From assembly GCF_900143075.1 (NCBI RefSeq), contig NZ_FRCY01000019.1, positions 53,294 through 117,293 of the forward strand: a stretch of DNA of 64,000 bases. The letters run 5' to 3'. Below the pieces are notes generated by a model. That model had not been told where the DNA came from. It saw nothing but the letters and a program-made list of their open reading frames with translations, and made no database searches. The translations under genes were made by a program, and so were the position numbers. Of the stretch, positions 18,986 through 27,811 are shown in pieces (position 1 is the stretch's first letter; every line of letters starts with the position of its first letter). The DNA comes from Cyclobacterium lianum (GTDB lineage: Bacteria > Bacteroidota > Bacteroidia > Cytophagales > Cyclobacteriaceae).

Positions 18986-19957
18986 CTATTGGCCAAGAAC
19001 AATGGCGAAGACCAGAGGCGCAACAATGGTTGCGTCTGACTCAATGATAAACTTAGGTGTTTCGAGTCCCAGTTTACCCCAGGTGATCTTTTCGTTGGGC
19101 ACCGCTCCTGAATAAGATCCATAGGAAGTGGTGCTATCGGATATCTGGCAGAAGTATCCCCAGAGGGGTATGCCCTCTCGTTGCAGGTCCTGATGCAACA
19201 TGGGGACCACACAGATGGGGAAGTCGCCCGCTATCCCTCCACCAATCTGAAAGAAGCCTACCTTGCTTTCTTCACGGGCATTCTCGGTATACCAGTCTGC
19301 CAGGTAGATCATGTATTGTATGCCTCCCCTGACGGTATGGACGTCTCTGATATCACCTGAAATACAGTGCCCTGCATACATGTTTCCAAGGGTAGAGTCT
19401 TCCCATCCCGGTACGATGATGGGGATGTTCTTTTTTGCTGCTTCCATCAACCAGCTATTTTTTGGATCGATCTGGTAATCTTTTTCAAGCTTGCCAGACA
19501 GCAAAATCTTGTAAAAAAACTCATGGGGAAAGTATTGCTCTCCGGCCTTATCGGCCTGCTGCCATTCTTCCAGGATTACATCCTCGATCCTTCTCATGGC
19601 TTCCATTTCAGGTATACAGGTATCGGTGACCCGGTTCATGTGTCGGTTTAGCAAATCCTGTTCCTGTTCGGGGGACAGTTCCCGGTATTGCGGGATTCTT
19701 TCATAAAAATCATGTGCTACCAGATTGAATACATCCTCTTCCAGGTTGGCGCCGGTGCAGGTAATGATCTGAACTTTATCCTGGCGAATCATTTCCGCCA
19801 GGGAAATGCCCAGTTCTGCCGTAGACATGGCTCCTGCCAGGGTTACCATCATTTTGCCATTGTTATCCAGGTGGGACTTGTACGCTTCGGCTGCATCTAT
19901 CAATGCGGCTGCGTTAAAATGCCTGTAATGGTGCTTGAGAAAATTAGTTATTTCCAT
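18986..19957 (-). CDS. deoxyhypusine-synthase-like protein
   Basis: A 323-residue protein of the deoxyhypusine synthase fold. The N-terminal part has VTLAGAMSTAELG and the CTGANLEED motif typical of the NAD-binding core. The C-terminal part keeps SYSGAVPNEKITWGKLG, where Lys295 aligns with the active-site lysine that forms the imine with the aminobutyl group in eukaryotic enzymes. Eukaryotic and archaeal enzymes modify eIF5A, which bacteria lack, so the bacterial substrate is likely a polyamine-type acceptor or is unknown. No polyamine genes are adjacent. The length is normal. Confidence 0.9.
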   Translation of the reverse strand: MEITNFLKHHYRHFNAAALIDAAEAYKSHLDNNGKMMVTLAGAMSTAELGISLAEMIRQDKVQIITCTGANLEEDVFNLVAHDFYERIPQYRELSPEQEQDLLNRHMNRVTDTCIPEMEAMRRIEDVILEEWQQADKAGEQYFPHEFFYKILLSGKLEKDYQIDPKNSWLMEAAKKNIPIIVPGWEDSTLGNMYAGHCISGDIRDVHTVRGGIQYMIYLADWYTENAREESKVGFFQIGGGIAGDFPICVVPMLHQDLQREGIPLWGYFCQISDSTTSYGSYSGAVPNEKITWGKLGLETPKFIIESDATIVAPLVFAIVLGQ

Positions 19958-20251
19958 TTTGCTTGGTTAAGATTGATATATTTTACCTGAACTCCGGGCA
20001 TTTCGAACACTTTTTTTCATTCATTCATGCCGGGCTATGTATTTGCCTTTCTATTGAACGCTTGAATTCGATCAAAATCAGCCTTGTGCAGGCATTGTCG
20101 GTTTCACAACAATAAAGTCAGCCTCATTCTCCGGACTGACTGATTGGCCTGCAATCTCTCAATTCGCGGGATTTTGTGCTAATCATGACAATGTACGATG
20201 CAATACCGGGTTCAAGATAGCATGTGCAAATTCCAAATTCAAGCCAAAAAC
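19958..20251. other. intergenic region without a recognisable gene
   Basis: This stretch between the deoxyhypusine-synthase-like gene start and the ompH-like terminator holds no convincing reading frame on either strand. It must contain the promoter of the former; no clear TAnnTTTG box was found. Confidence 0.5.
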
Positions 20252-20276
20252 AAAAAAGCCCGGTTGATCCGGGCCT
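20252..20276 (-). terminator. terminator of the OmpH-family gene
   Basis: On the minus strand GCCCGG and CCGGGC pair around a 5-nt loop and are followed by six U residues, 25 bp after the stop codon. Confidence 0.8.
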
Positions 20277-20300
20277 TGTATTTCTGAAGAAGGATTTGAT

Positions 20301-20936
20301 TTATTCCTCCTCCTCTGCGGGCTCTTCTGCTGCCGGAGCAGCCGCCGGTTCTTCGGTTTCGCCCTCTTTATAGTCTTCATTGATCCCCATGATCACAGAA
20401 TCGGTGATATCCAGTGTTTTGTTGGCATACCATACTCCACCACCTCTGGTGTAAGACAGGATCATTTCCAGGTCATTCTCAGCGGCGTATTCATTCAGGT
20501 ACTCCTGGATCATGTCGTACACATCGTTGTAAAGCTTCGTCTCGTCAGCCGACAACTCCTGCATGATATTTTCCCGGTAGGCTACCAGATTTCTCTCTTT
20601 GGTCACCAACTCCTCTTCCTTGGCACGGGCCTGATTCATGGTCATGGAAGAAGCAGAATTTTGAAAATTCTGTACCTCCTGCTCAAAGCCCCTGGCCCTG
20701 TTGGTCAGCTCTCCCTCGTATTTCTTACCCTTTTCAGCTATTTCAGCTGATTTCTCTTTGAAAAACTCAAAATTATTGATGACACTGTCCGTAACGATGT
20801 AGGCTACTTTCAGATCTGCAATGTTCACCTCATCTGCTATATTGGAGACTTCTCCCTCGGGAGCAGGCGAATTGCATGCCCCGCCGATCCATCCCAAAAC
20901 AACTAATGTGCTGATTATTCTAGTTAAATTTCTCAC
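20301..20936 (-). CDS. OmpH/Skp-family periplasmic chaperone-like lipoprotein
   Basis: A 211-residue protein starting at GTG. It has a lipoprotein signal (lipobox GGA|C), a beta-strand LKVAYIVTDSV as in Skp, a long helical hairpin (about 60-150) forming the tentacle-like coiled coil, and a returning LEMILSY strand. The tail is rich in Glu, Pro and Ala. Skp-type proteins hold unfolded outer membrane proteins in the periplasm; here the protein appears membrane-anchored. A good Bacteroidota promoter lies just upstream and a clean terminator follows, so it is monocistronic. Confidence 0.9.
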   Translation of the reverse strand: MRNLTRIISTLVVLGWIGGACNSPAPEGEVSNIADEVNIADLKVAYIVTDSVINNFEFFKEKSAEIAEKGKKYEGELTNRARGFEQEVQNFQNSASSMTMNQARAKEEELVTKERNLVAYRENIMQELSADETKLYNDVYDMIQEYLNEYAAENDLEMILSYTRGGGVWYANKTLDITDSVIMGINEDYKEGETEEPAAAPAAEEPAEEEE

Positions 20937-20963
20937 TTGCTATGGTTTTAATATTATTCGGGG

Positions 20964-20993
20964 CAAATATAAGGATTCTTATGCTTTTACAAA
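20964..20993 (-). promoter_or_regulatory. promoter of the OmpH-family gene
   Basis: On the minus strand TTTG (20993-20990), 18 bp, then TATATTTG (20971-20964) match the -33 and -7 consensus of the Bacteroidota primary sigma factor. The predicted start of transcription lies about 20 bp before the GTG start codon. Confidence 0.6.
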
Positions 20994-21132
20994 TTCTACA
21001 GTGCCAATTAATCCTTTAAATAACCAAGAGCCGTTTAGGTGCTTTCGAATTGCATGCAGAAACTGCTTTGCAAGCTGAATGGAAAAACCCATCATTTGGG
21101 AAGCGATCAAAGGCCAAATGGCCCCATCAATC

Positions 21133-21363
21133 CTACCTTTTCACCTCATTTTCCATTCGAAAGCGGTAAATTACCGCCTTTCCAAACAAGGATACCCCGG
21201 CATTGAAGACGACCAGGGAGGCGGTTCCCCAGAGAAACCAGTCTGTAAACGGTTGCTCATCCCATTTCAGCAGCAGGGATTCTCCAAAAATACTCAGGCC
21301 GGAGCCCATCAACAGCAGCCCCGATACTGCAAAAATCAACCACTTTTTTTTCAAATCACTCAT
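21133..21363 (-). CDS. small two-helix membrane protein of unknown function
   Basis: From MSDLKKKW the protein is 76 residues with two hydrophobic segments (about 8-28 and 40-62). An upstream start at 21450 would overlap the end of the preceding hydrolase gene and adds an unlikely N-terminus. It lies 28 bp downstream of the histone-deacetylase-like gene and is probably co-transcribed with it. Nothing in the sequence shows its role. Confidence 0.65.
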   Translation of the reverse strand: MSDLKKKWLIFAVSGLLLMGSGLSIFGESLLLKWDEQPFTDWFLWGTASLVVFNAGVSLFGKAVIYRFRMENEVKR

Positions 21364-21391
21364 TTTGTCAGACGGTATCGTTTTTACTGTT

Positions 21392-22294
21392 TCAAAAGAA
21401 AATTTCCCGGGCAAGGCGGAAAGTATTGGCATGGGCTTCAATGATGTCATTTATTTTTCTGGCATAGCCTCCTCCCATGCAACACATAATGGGTATCTGA
21501 TTGCGTTTGGCAGCGTCCAGCACCAGACGGTCCCTTTCCCTGCAACCCTGAATACTCATGCCCAGACGGCCAAGCTTATCCGTGGCCAACACATCCACCC
21601 CAGACTGAAAAATAATAAAGTCTGGTTCGACGGTATCCAGTAATGCCGGAAGATTTTGCTTTAGCAGGTTCAGGTAGCTGTCGTCTCCGGTATGGTCTTT
21701 CAGGGGAATATCCAGGTCTGATTTTTCCTTTTGAAGCGGATAATTGTGCGCGCCATGCATGCTGAAGGTAAACACCTTTGGATTATTTTCAAAAATGCTT
21801 GCTGTACCATTTCCCTGATGGACATCCAGATCTATTACCAACACCTTTTGTATTCCATGGGCCCGGATCAGGTGCGCTGCGGTGATGGCAATGTCGTTTA
21901 GCAGACAAAATCCTTCGCCCCTATCGCTGAAGGCATGGTGGGTACCGCCGGCGATATTCATGCCTATGCCTGCTTCCAGGGCATTCACTGCCGCCATTAT
22001 GGAGCCCTGCATGATGTGGATCTCTCTGTCAACCAAGGCCTGACTCAGGGGAAAACCGGTACGCCTGATTTCCGAACTGCTGAGGCTCAAAGAAGTCAGC
22101 TTTTTCAGGTAGGCTTCCTCATGTACCTCCAGGATCCACTTCTTTTGTGCCCTATCGGGAGCAAAGAAATTTTCGCTGCTCAGGGTACCTTCATAGCACA
22201 ACTGCTCAGGAAGCAATTCATATTTCTCCATAGGAAAACGATGTCCTTCGGGCAAAGGGTGTGCATAAATTTCAGACCAGGCAACTTTCAGCAT
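21392..22294 (-). CDS. histone deacetylase family (AcuC-like) deacylase
   Basis: A 300-residue arginase/deacetylase-fold hydrolase. The zinc and charge-relay motifs are visible: the GGTHHA His-His pair (119-120), DLDVHQGNGT (metal ligands Asp157 and His159), SMHGAHNYP, and a C-terminal GGGYAR. Bacterial members remove acetyl groups from lysines, polyamines or other amides; the substrate here is unknown. It lies 55 bp after the acidic hypothetical gene and just before a small membrane-protein gene. Confidence 0.9.
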   Translation of the reverse strand: MLKVAWSEIYAHPLPEGHRFPMEKYELLPEQLCYEGTLSSENFFAPDRAQKKWILEVHEEAYLKKLTSLSLSSSEIRRTGFPLSQALVDREIHIMQGSIMAAVNALEAGIGMNIAGGTHHAFSDRGEGFCLLNDIAITAAHLIRAHGIQKVLVIDLDVHQGNGTASIFENNPKVFTFSMHGAHNYPLQKEKSDLDIPLKDHTGDDSYLNLLKQNLPALLDTVEPDFIIFQSGVDVLATDKLGRLGMSIQGCRERDRLVLDAAKRNQIPIMCCMGGGYARKINDIIEAHANTFRLAREIFF

Positions 22295-22349
22295 GGTCTA
22301 AAAACTATCAGCGATAAGAAATGTTGGGTATAACTGGAGATAAATAAAA

Positions 22350-22913
22350 CTAAATCTCATCCTCTTCTTCTTCGGATTGGAAAGTATAGAATGTATCGTC
22401 CAGCCTTAGGCTGTCTTTGTTGAATTCGCTGACAAATTTGTGGATGACCGATTCGTCTATGCTGTCCAGGTTGAGTGCTGCATCCAGCCCAATGCCATAA
22501 TCATGATGGGTGTCCAGGTCCACAAACTCCTGAACCTTTACCGTTTCCTCTTCCTCCATTTCCATGATCAGCTCTGTGATAAATAAACCTACCTCCTCTT
22601 CGTCTGCCTTCAATGGTTTGAGATTTCCATTTTCGTCCTCCTCATAGGAAATGCCATGGTAATCCGGAAATTTCTTGGCCGCCTCGTGTTCGGCCAATTC
22701 AAACAGCTCACTTTGGTAGTGCAACCTGAGGGTATACAAGGCCGCATCATAGATGACATCTCTACCTTCATACTTACCAATAAAGTAAAAATTGACAAAT
22801 TCCGCGGAATTGTCTTCGCTGGGAACAATTTTGAATGATTTACCGGATTGTTCTAATTCTTTTCTTAAGTTGGCTATGGTTTCAGGGGAAAAACCTTCAT
22901 TTCTATATTCCAT
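22350..22913 (-). CDS. acidic conserved hypothetical protein
   Basis: A soluble 187-residue protein with no signal peptide or membrane segment, very rich in Asp and Glu, and with an acidic C-terminus (SEEEEDEI). No known domain is recognised. It is upstream of the deacetylase-like gene and probably in the same transcript; an unrelated AlbA_2 gene starts divergently 119 bp away. Confidence 0.75.
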   Translation of the reverse strand: MEYRNEGFSPETIANLRKELEQSGKSFKIVPSEDNSAEFVNFYFIGKYEGRDVIYDAALYTLRLHYQSELFELAEHEAAKKFPDYHGISYEEDENGNLKPLKADEEEVGLFITELIMEMEEEETVKVQEFVDLDTHHDYGIGLDAALNLDSIDESVIHKFVSEFNKDSLRLDDTFYTFQSEEEEDEI

Positions 22914-23032
22914 TTTGACGATAAGCTGTATTGTTGAAACGTTTATAGCTGTTTTTATTTACAATTAAATGAAAAATTACTATTACTCATACTAACACTA
23001 CTATAATTTACAATCTTTTACCTTTTAAAAAA

Positions 23033-23485
23033 ATGTTTTCTCCCAAAAAAAACAATGATCGGTTAAAAAATTTGCTTGCAAAATCAGAGGGACAGGATTT
23101 GGACTACAAACAAAACGTCAGCAATCAACAGAAAATTGCAAAAACCATTTTGGCTTTTGCAAATACGGAGGGAGGTACGATCATTATAGGAGTGTCTGAC
23201 GCCAGGCATATCATCGGGATAGACCCGGAAGAGGAAATGTTTATGGTCCGGGAGGCCGTAAGGAAGTATTGCTACCCTGCGATACCGATCCGCTTCGAGG
23301 TATTTGAATTGCAGCAGCAACATCCAAATGACCCTTTACTTCTGGAAGAGAAATATATATTGTTGGTAGAGGTTCCGAGGAGAAACGGCAAACCGCATGC
23401 TTTGCAGGTCAGGGACCAGCCTCCGGTTTATTACAGAAGGATCAAAGACCGGTCTGTTCCTGCAGATTTCTCAGAGTTTTCCTGA
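23033..23485 (+). CDS. small AlbA_2/Schlafen-like DNA-binding domain protein
   Basis: A 150-residue protein that consists of little but the AlbA_2 (formerly AAA_4) domain: EGQDLDYKQN, then IAKTILAFANTEGGTIIIGVSD, and a terminal YYRR with KDRSVPAD. This domain occurs in transcription regulators, usually with a C-terminal winged helix, and in Schlafen-type nucleases. Here it stands alone. The neighbour on the opposite strand ends 18 bp away. Function unknown. Confidence 0.85.
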   Translation: MFSPKKNNDRLKNLLAKSEGQDLDYKQNVSNQQKIAKTILAFANTEGGTIIIGVSDARHIIGIDPEEEMFMVREAVRKYCYPAIPIRFEVFELQQQHPNDPLLLEEKYILLVEVPRRNGKPHALQVRDQPPVYYRRIKDRSVPADFSEFS

Positions 23486-23503
23486 GTAAATTCTACGCGT
23501 TCA

Positions 23504-23875
23504 TCATCTGCGAAAGCCGCTGCCCAGAGAGATGCCCAGAATGGAATTGACCAGGGACAATACCAGGCTAAAAAGCAAGGCCCACCAAAAGCTGTCTACA
23601 GTAAATCCATTGACAATACTGGCCGCTATCAGCACCAATACTGCATTGATCACCAACAGAAACAAGCCCAGGGTGACTATGGTAATGGGGATGGTCAGGA
23701 AGATCAATATGGGTTTGATCGTGATGTTCAACAGGGCCAGCAGGGCAGCGATAATCACACCGGTTATCCAATCATCCACCTGTATACCGGGCAAAAGATA
23801 GGCAGTAAAAATGACGACCAGGCCGGCCACGGCCAGTTGGAGAAGGATGGAAAAGATTTCTTTGGATTGACTCAT
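23504..23875 (-). CDS. YvlD/phage-holin-IV-family membrane protein
   Basis: A 123-residue, very hydrophobic protein with four transmembrane helices and the family motif ALLNITIKPIL followed by LTIPITIVTLGLFLLVINA. Despite the family name (Phage_holin_4_2), chromosomal members such as YvlD are not lytic and often accompany PspC-type stress proteins. There are no phage genes here. It lies upstream of the enolase-superfamily gene, which ends at 23972 further right on the same strand. Confidence 0.9.
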   Translation of the reverse strand: MSQSKEIFSILLQLAVAGLVVIFTAYLLPGIQVDDWITGVIIAALLALLNITIKPILIFLTIPITIVTLGLFLLVINAVLVLIAASIVNGFTVDSFWWALLFSLVLSLVNSILGISLGSGFRR

Positions 23876-23934
23876 TTTCGGTTACCTGATAAGCATTAAT
23901 GCGTTGCCGATAAAAATAAACATTAAAGAGGAAA

Positions 23935-23968
23935 GAAAAAAGCCCGGTGCTTGTTGCCGGGCTTTTTT
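23935..23968 (-). terminator. terminator of the enolase-superfamily gene
   Basis: AGCCCGG and CCGGGCT pair around a 9-nt loop, with A and T runs on both sides, immediately after the stop codon of the minus-strand gene. It also separates that gene from the holin-family gene. Confidence 0.8.
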
Positions 23969-23971
23969 GTA

Positions 23972-25438
23972 TCAACTCCAGGTCCTGTCCCAGGAGCGAA
24001 TTTCGTTCCAATCGTCGGTAGGTGCAAAAAACTGCTCTCCCTCCCTCAATCTTTTCTTTACCTCGTCTTCATTCAATTCCAGACCTATGCCGGGAGCTTC
24101 AGACACGGTCACATATCCGTCCTTTACCAGAGGTCCATCGGCACCGACCACCAGGTCTTCCCACCAGGGATTGTCTACAGAATGGTGTTCCAGGCCAATG
24201 AAATTATAGGTAGCAGCAGCCGCATGGACGGTACCCATGAAGGTGATCGGAGAGGCCGCATGGTGCAATGCCATCCCTATACCGTATTCTTCTGCATAGT
24301 CGCCGATTTTTTTGGTCTGCAGGTAACCGCCGGCACTCCCTGGATCAGGGTGTACCAGGTCTACTGCCCTGTTTTCTATCAAATCCTTGAAATTCTTTTT
24401 GTGATAGGCGTCTTCACCGGTGAGTGTTGGGGTGGTAATGGACTCAGTGATCCGCTTCCACTGTTCGGTATTCTGCCAGGGAATCAGGTCCTCCAGCCAG
24501 GCAATATTGTAGGGTTCAAATGCTTCTGCCAGTTTGATCATTTCATTATAGCCCATATGTCCAAAGTGGTCTATGGCCAGGGGGATTTCATAACCGACTT
24601 TTTCCCTTGCCTTTGCCGCATATTCCACCATTCTTTCCAGGCCCTTCGGCGTGATCTGCACATGGGTAAACTGGTGCGGGGTCTGGGTGTAGCTCATCAC
24701 ATCCTGGTCTGACCAGCCACGCATAGGCCCCCAGGGAGATTTGTTGGTCAGGGTGTCCTTTTCATCCTTGATCAGACCAATGCCGATATCCATTTTGAGC
24801 ATGGTAAAACCCATATCCACCCTTTCCTTCATTTTATTGGCAAATTCGTCCGGGTCCTGTACGGTGGGGGTATCTACGTAGATCCGCACCTTGTCCCGGA
24901 ATTTTCCACCCATCAGTTGGTACAGGGGCACGCCATAAGCCTTACCTGCCAGGTCCCAAAGGGCCATCTCTACGCCGGATACGCCCCCACCCTGCCGGCC
25001 ATGCCAGCCAAATTGTTCAATCCTTTTGAAGATCCGTTCTACATTACAGGGGTTTTCCCCCAGAATCCTACTTTTGAGCATCAGGGCATAGCGCTTATCG
25101 GCTCCATCCCTGACATCTCCCAGACCATGTATGCCCTGATTGGTGTATATTTTCAGTAAAGGCACATTACCGTATTGAGCAATGCGCATGTCTGTTATTT
25201 TCAGTTCAGAAGGGTTGGAGAGGCGATTTACCCGGGAGGTCGTATGCGCGAGGGTGTCCTCAAGAGGCATCATCATCATTCCTCCAAGACTCAGGCCACC
25301 TAAAGCTGCTTTTTTAAAAAAGGCCCGGCGATCATTTTCAGGCTCGGGGTTTAGGGTGCCGGTAGATACGTTTGCTTGTTTTTTTAGCCTTTCCCGATCA
25401 AAATGGCGCTGTTGCAAATGCTGGATGTTTTTTTTCAT
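23972..25438 (-). CDS. mandelate racemase/muconate lactonizing enzyme family protein with Tat signal
   Basis: A 488-residue enolase-superfamily enzyme. The N-terminus has a Tat signal with NDRRAFFKKAALGG near residue 36, so the folded protein is exported. The capping domain and barrel follow, with WDLAGKAYG, a barrel lysine in LKMDIG, metal ligands in LAIDHFG, AWLEDL and LTGEDA, and ALHHAASPI near the end. The pattern fits acid-sugar dehydratases, but the substrate cannot be assigned. Periplasmic location is unusual for this superfamily's sugar-acid enzymes, though Tat-exported members occur in Bacteroidota and Planctomycetes. Confidence 0.88.
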   Translation of the reverse strand: MKKNIQHLQQRHFDRERLKKQANVSTGTLNPEPENDRRAFFKKAALGGLSLGGMMMMPLEDTLAHTTSRVNRLSNPSELKITDMRIAQYGNVPLLKIYTNQGIHGLGDVRDGADKRYALMLKSRILGENPCNVERIFKRIEQFGWHGRQGGGVSGVEMALWDLAGKAYGVPLYQLMGGKFRDKVRIYVDTPTVQDPDEFANKMKERVDMGFTMLKMDIGIGLIKDEKDTLTNKSPWGPMRGWSDQDVMSYTQTPHQFTHVQITPKGLERMVEYAAKAREKVGYEIPLAIDHFGHMGYNEMIKLAEAFEPYNIAWLEDLIPWQNTEQWKRITESITTPTLTGEDAYHKKNFKDLIENRAVDLVHPDPGSAGGYLQTKKIGDYAEEYGIGMALHHAASPITFMGTVHAAAATYNFIGLEHHSVDNPWWEDLVVGADGPLVKDGYVTVSEAPGIGLELNEDEVKKRLREGEQFFAPTDDWNEIRSWDRTWS

Positions 25439-25809
25439 GTGTTAAATAGGTTTATTGAGGTAATGAAAAAGATAATTGACGTAAAGCGTACAATATCTTT
25501 AAAATTTGTAGTAAATGGAAATTTTTGCCTGCAAAAACACAGGTATACCGGAAGGCAAGGGGGTTTTTCTATCCCCTGAAAAAAAAGCGAATCACTCTCA
25601 ATGAACTACTGTGACAGGCACAACACCTCTTCAATTGGAAATTAGCCCCTTCTGAAAAACACCATTACCAAAACACTGGATTTAGCCAAAACTGAGGAAA
25701 TGTAAGGGCATTCTCATTTCTGACTGGATACAGAAAGAAAAAATTTCTATTGGTTTATATCAATTCCATCTTGAAAAATGTAATCAGGAAGATTTGTTCA
25801 AACACCATC
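25439..25809. other. intergenic region without a recognisable gene
   Basis: The stretch between the start of the enolase-superfamily gene and the pfkA terminator is AT-rich and has stop codons in all frames at short intervals. No RNA gene or clear promoter was recognised. Confidence 0.5.
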
Positions 25810-25861
25810 AAAAAAATCCCGGGAAAAAGACTTTTTGGGTATCAAGCCAGTCTCCCGGGAT
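25810..25861 (-). terminator. terminator of the mgsA-pfkA operon
   Basis: ATCCCGGG and CCCGGGAT form the outer stem, AGACT/AGTCT an inner stem, and on the minus strand the structure is followed by seven U residues. It begins 44 bp after the pfkA stop codon. Confidence 0.8.
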
Positions 25862-25905
25862 CTATCCAGGAAAATTGTATGGTGCATTAAAACCAGGCAA
25901 TAAAA

Positions 25906-26898
25906 TCAGGTAGACAAAATACCTGCGATTCTTAATTCTTCCTCATCAACCTGCTTGTCATCCACTATGGCCCGTTTGATTGGGGTAAATACGATCTTGT
26001 TGTTGATGATACCCACCATCACGTCATACTTGCCCTGCAACAGCCCTTCCACTGCAGAGACACCCAGTTTGCTGGCCAGAATGCGGTCGAAGGAAGAGGG
26101 TGCACCGCCACGCTGAAGGTGTCCCAGGATGGTTACTTTGATATCGTAGGTAGGCAGTATTTTTTTGACCTTCTCCGATATTTCCTGCGCTCCCCCACTT
26201 TTTCCGCCTTCTGCCACGATCACTACATTACTTTCCTTTTTAGCTTTTTCCCTGAACTTCAGCCGATCGATCAGTTTTTCTACGGGAAATTTCTTTTCCG
26301 GTATCAGGATCGCAGCAGCCGCACTGCCAATTCCGGCATTGATGGCGATAAAACCAGCATCCCTGCCCATCACCTCCACAAAAAACAAGCGGTCATGAGA
26401 AGTGGCTGTGTCACGAATTTTGTCTATGGCTTCAATGGCCGTATTGCAGGCTGTATCAAATCCGATGGTCAGATCTGTGCCGAAAAGGTCATTGTCGATG
26501 GTACCGGGCAGTCCCACTGCCGGTATGCCAAACTCCTTGTAAAACAAATGGGCTCCGGTAAGTGATCCGTCCCCACCGATCACCACCAGGGCGTCTATGC
26601 CATGGCTCTTCAGGTTATCATAGGCTTTTTGCCTTCCCTCTACCGTCTTGAACTCTTCACTTCTGGCGGATTTTAAAAAAGTACCTCCCCGCTCCAAAAC
26701 GTGTGCAATGGATTTGTTCTCCAGTTTGCGGATATCATTATTGATCATGCCTTCGTATCCGCGATAGATGCCGAATACTTCCAATTTGTAATAAAATCCG
26801 GCGCGGACCACCGCCCTGATGGCAGCATTCATCCCGGGAGCATCCCCGCCTGATGTAAGCACCCCAATTTTTTTTATATTAATAGGTTGATTTGTCAT
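25906..26898 (-). CDS. pfkA: ATP-dependent 6-phosphofructokinase
   Basis: A 330-residue PfkA of normal length. Motifs are GVLTSGGDAPGMNAA at the N-terminus, VVIGGDGSLTG for ATP binding (the GGDG form expected for ATP rather than pyrophosphate), the catalytic PGTIDNDL, and EVMGRDAG. It phosphorylates fructose 6-phosphate in glycolysis. It is the second gene of a two-gene operon with methylglyoxal synthase, 23 bp upstream, and is followed by a strong terminator. Confidence 0.97.
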   Translation of the reverse strand: MTNQPINIKKIGVLTSGGDAPGMNAAIRAVVRAGFYYKLEVFGIYRGYEGMINNDIRKLENKSIAHVLERGGTFLKSARSEEFKTVEGRQKAYDNLKSHGIDALVVIGGDGSLTGAHLFYKEFGIPAVGLPGTIDNDLFGTDLTIGFDTACNTAIEAIDKIRDTATSHDRLFFVEVMGRDAGFIAINAGIGSAAAAILIPEKKFPVEKLIDRLKFREKAKKESNVVIVAEGGKSGGAQEISEKVKKILPTYDIKVTILGHLQRGGAPSSFDRILASKLGVSAVEGLLQGKYDVMVGIINNKIVFTPIKRAIVDDKQVDEEELRIAGILST

Positions 26899-26921
26899 GT
26901 ATTATATGTAGCTAATTGCCC

Positions 26922-27281
26922 TCATTTCAAATTTTTGAACATCAATTCTGCCGCCGCCAGGTTGGTTGCCAGGGGAACATTGTGCACATCGCAAATGCGC
27001 ATCAGCATTTGAACGTCCGGCTCATGGGGATGTTTTCCCAAAGGGTCCCGGAAGAATATCACCATATCCAGTTCCTTTTGTGCCACCAAAGCGCCTATCT
27101 GTGCATCCCCTCCCAGCGGACCGGACAATAGTTTTTCTACCTCAAACCCCGACTTCTCAATATGCATTCCGGTGGTACCGGTAGCCACAAGTGAAATGCC
27201 TTCCAGCGCTTCTTTTGACCGGCTCAGGAAGTGTACCATATCTGCTTTTTTCCCATCATGGGCAATCAATGCTATTTTCAT
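26922..27281 (-). CDS. mgsA: methylglyoxal synthase
   Basis: A 119-residue, short form of MgsA with [10 protein letters not shown], the phosphate-binding ATGTTG, the [11 protein letters not shown] motif with the catalytic Asp, and FFRDPL. It turns dihydroxyacetone phosphate into methylglyoxal, a phosphate-recovering bypass of lower glycolysis. Placement directly before pfkA links the enzyme that feeds triose phosphates to the one that relieves their build-up. Confidence 0.96.
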   Translation of the reverse strand: MKIALIAHDGKKADMVHFLSRSKEALEGISLVATGTTGMHIEKSGFEVEKLLSGPLGGDAQIGALVAQKELDMVIFFRDPLGKHPHEPDVQMLMRICDVHNVPLATNLAAAELMFKNLK

Positions 27282-27387
27282 TCAAGTAGATTTTAATTCC
27301 CAAATACTGTATTTAACTAAAAAACGATGTGGAAGTGCTCAGTAAAGCGGGACCAAATACCGTCGTTCCCGGCCATCGAGCAGGGGT

Positions 27388-27687
27388 TCATGAGCCATCT
27401 TTTCCTAAAAAATAGCGTAGCAGCTCATCCCATTCTTCATCCAGGCTACTATCTGGCCTATCTGTACCTACTCTGCTGTACCAATAGCCTGCATTGGAGA
27501 GGTCTCCTTCTTTTCGGTGCAGGTAGGCATGCAGCCGGGCGGCATCTTCCCCGGGAAGGGAATCAATTAATCCGTGGGCCCGATCCCATTCTCCTTTTTT
27601 ATCTAACCAAAGGGATTGCAAATAAACAGACAGCCCCTCCGGCATCTGTTCATTCTCCAGGCTTTTGATATATTCTGAATGGTTCAT
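27388..27687 (-). CDS. small conserved hypothetical protein
   Basis: From the ATG at 27687 the protein has 99 residues: soluble, helical, with an AYLHRKEGD...AGYWYSR segment like one TPR hairpin. The frame stays open upstream to 27951, but that part overlaps the sigma factor gene and looks non-coding. It lies 124 bp downstream of the ECF sigma factor gene on the same strand. Function unknown. Confidence 0.7.
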   Translation of the reverse strand: MNHSEYIKSLENEQMPEGLSVYLQSLWLDKKGEWDRAHGLIDSLPGEDAARLHAYLHRKEGDLSNAGYWYSRVGTDRPDSSLDEEWDELLRYFLGKDGS

Positions 27688-27811
27688 GTTTGTTGGTCGG
27701 CTAAGCTGGATCAAAATAAATACATATTGGTGAAGCCGGCAAATTATCGGGATAAAATTCGGGGGAAAGTTTCCGCACCAGGAAGCGCATGGAAATTCGA
27801 AAAAATCCCAG

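Noticed and set aside
23504..23875. Prophage, suggested by the phage-holin family name
   Set aside because: The family includes chromosomal YvlD-type proteins, and there are no structural, lysis or integrase genes around it.
23951..24712. 253-codon open frame opposite the enolase-superfamily gene
   Set aside because: It is antisense to a strongly conserved enzyme and has no recognisable motif; composition follows from the gene on the other strand.
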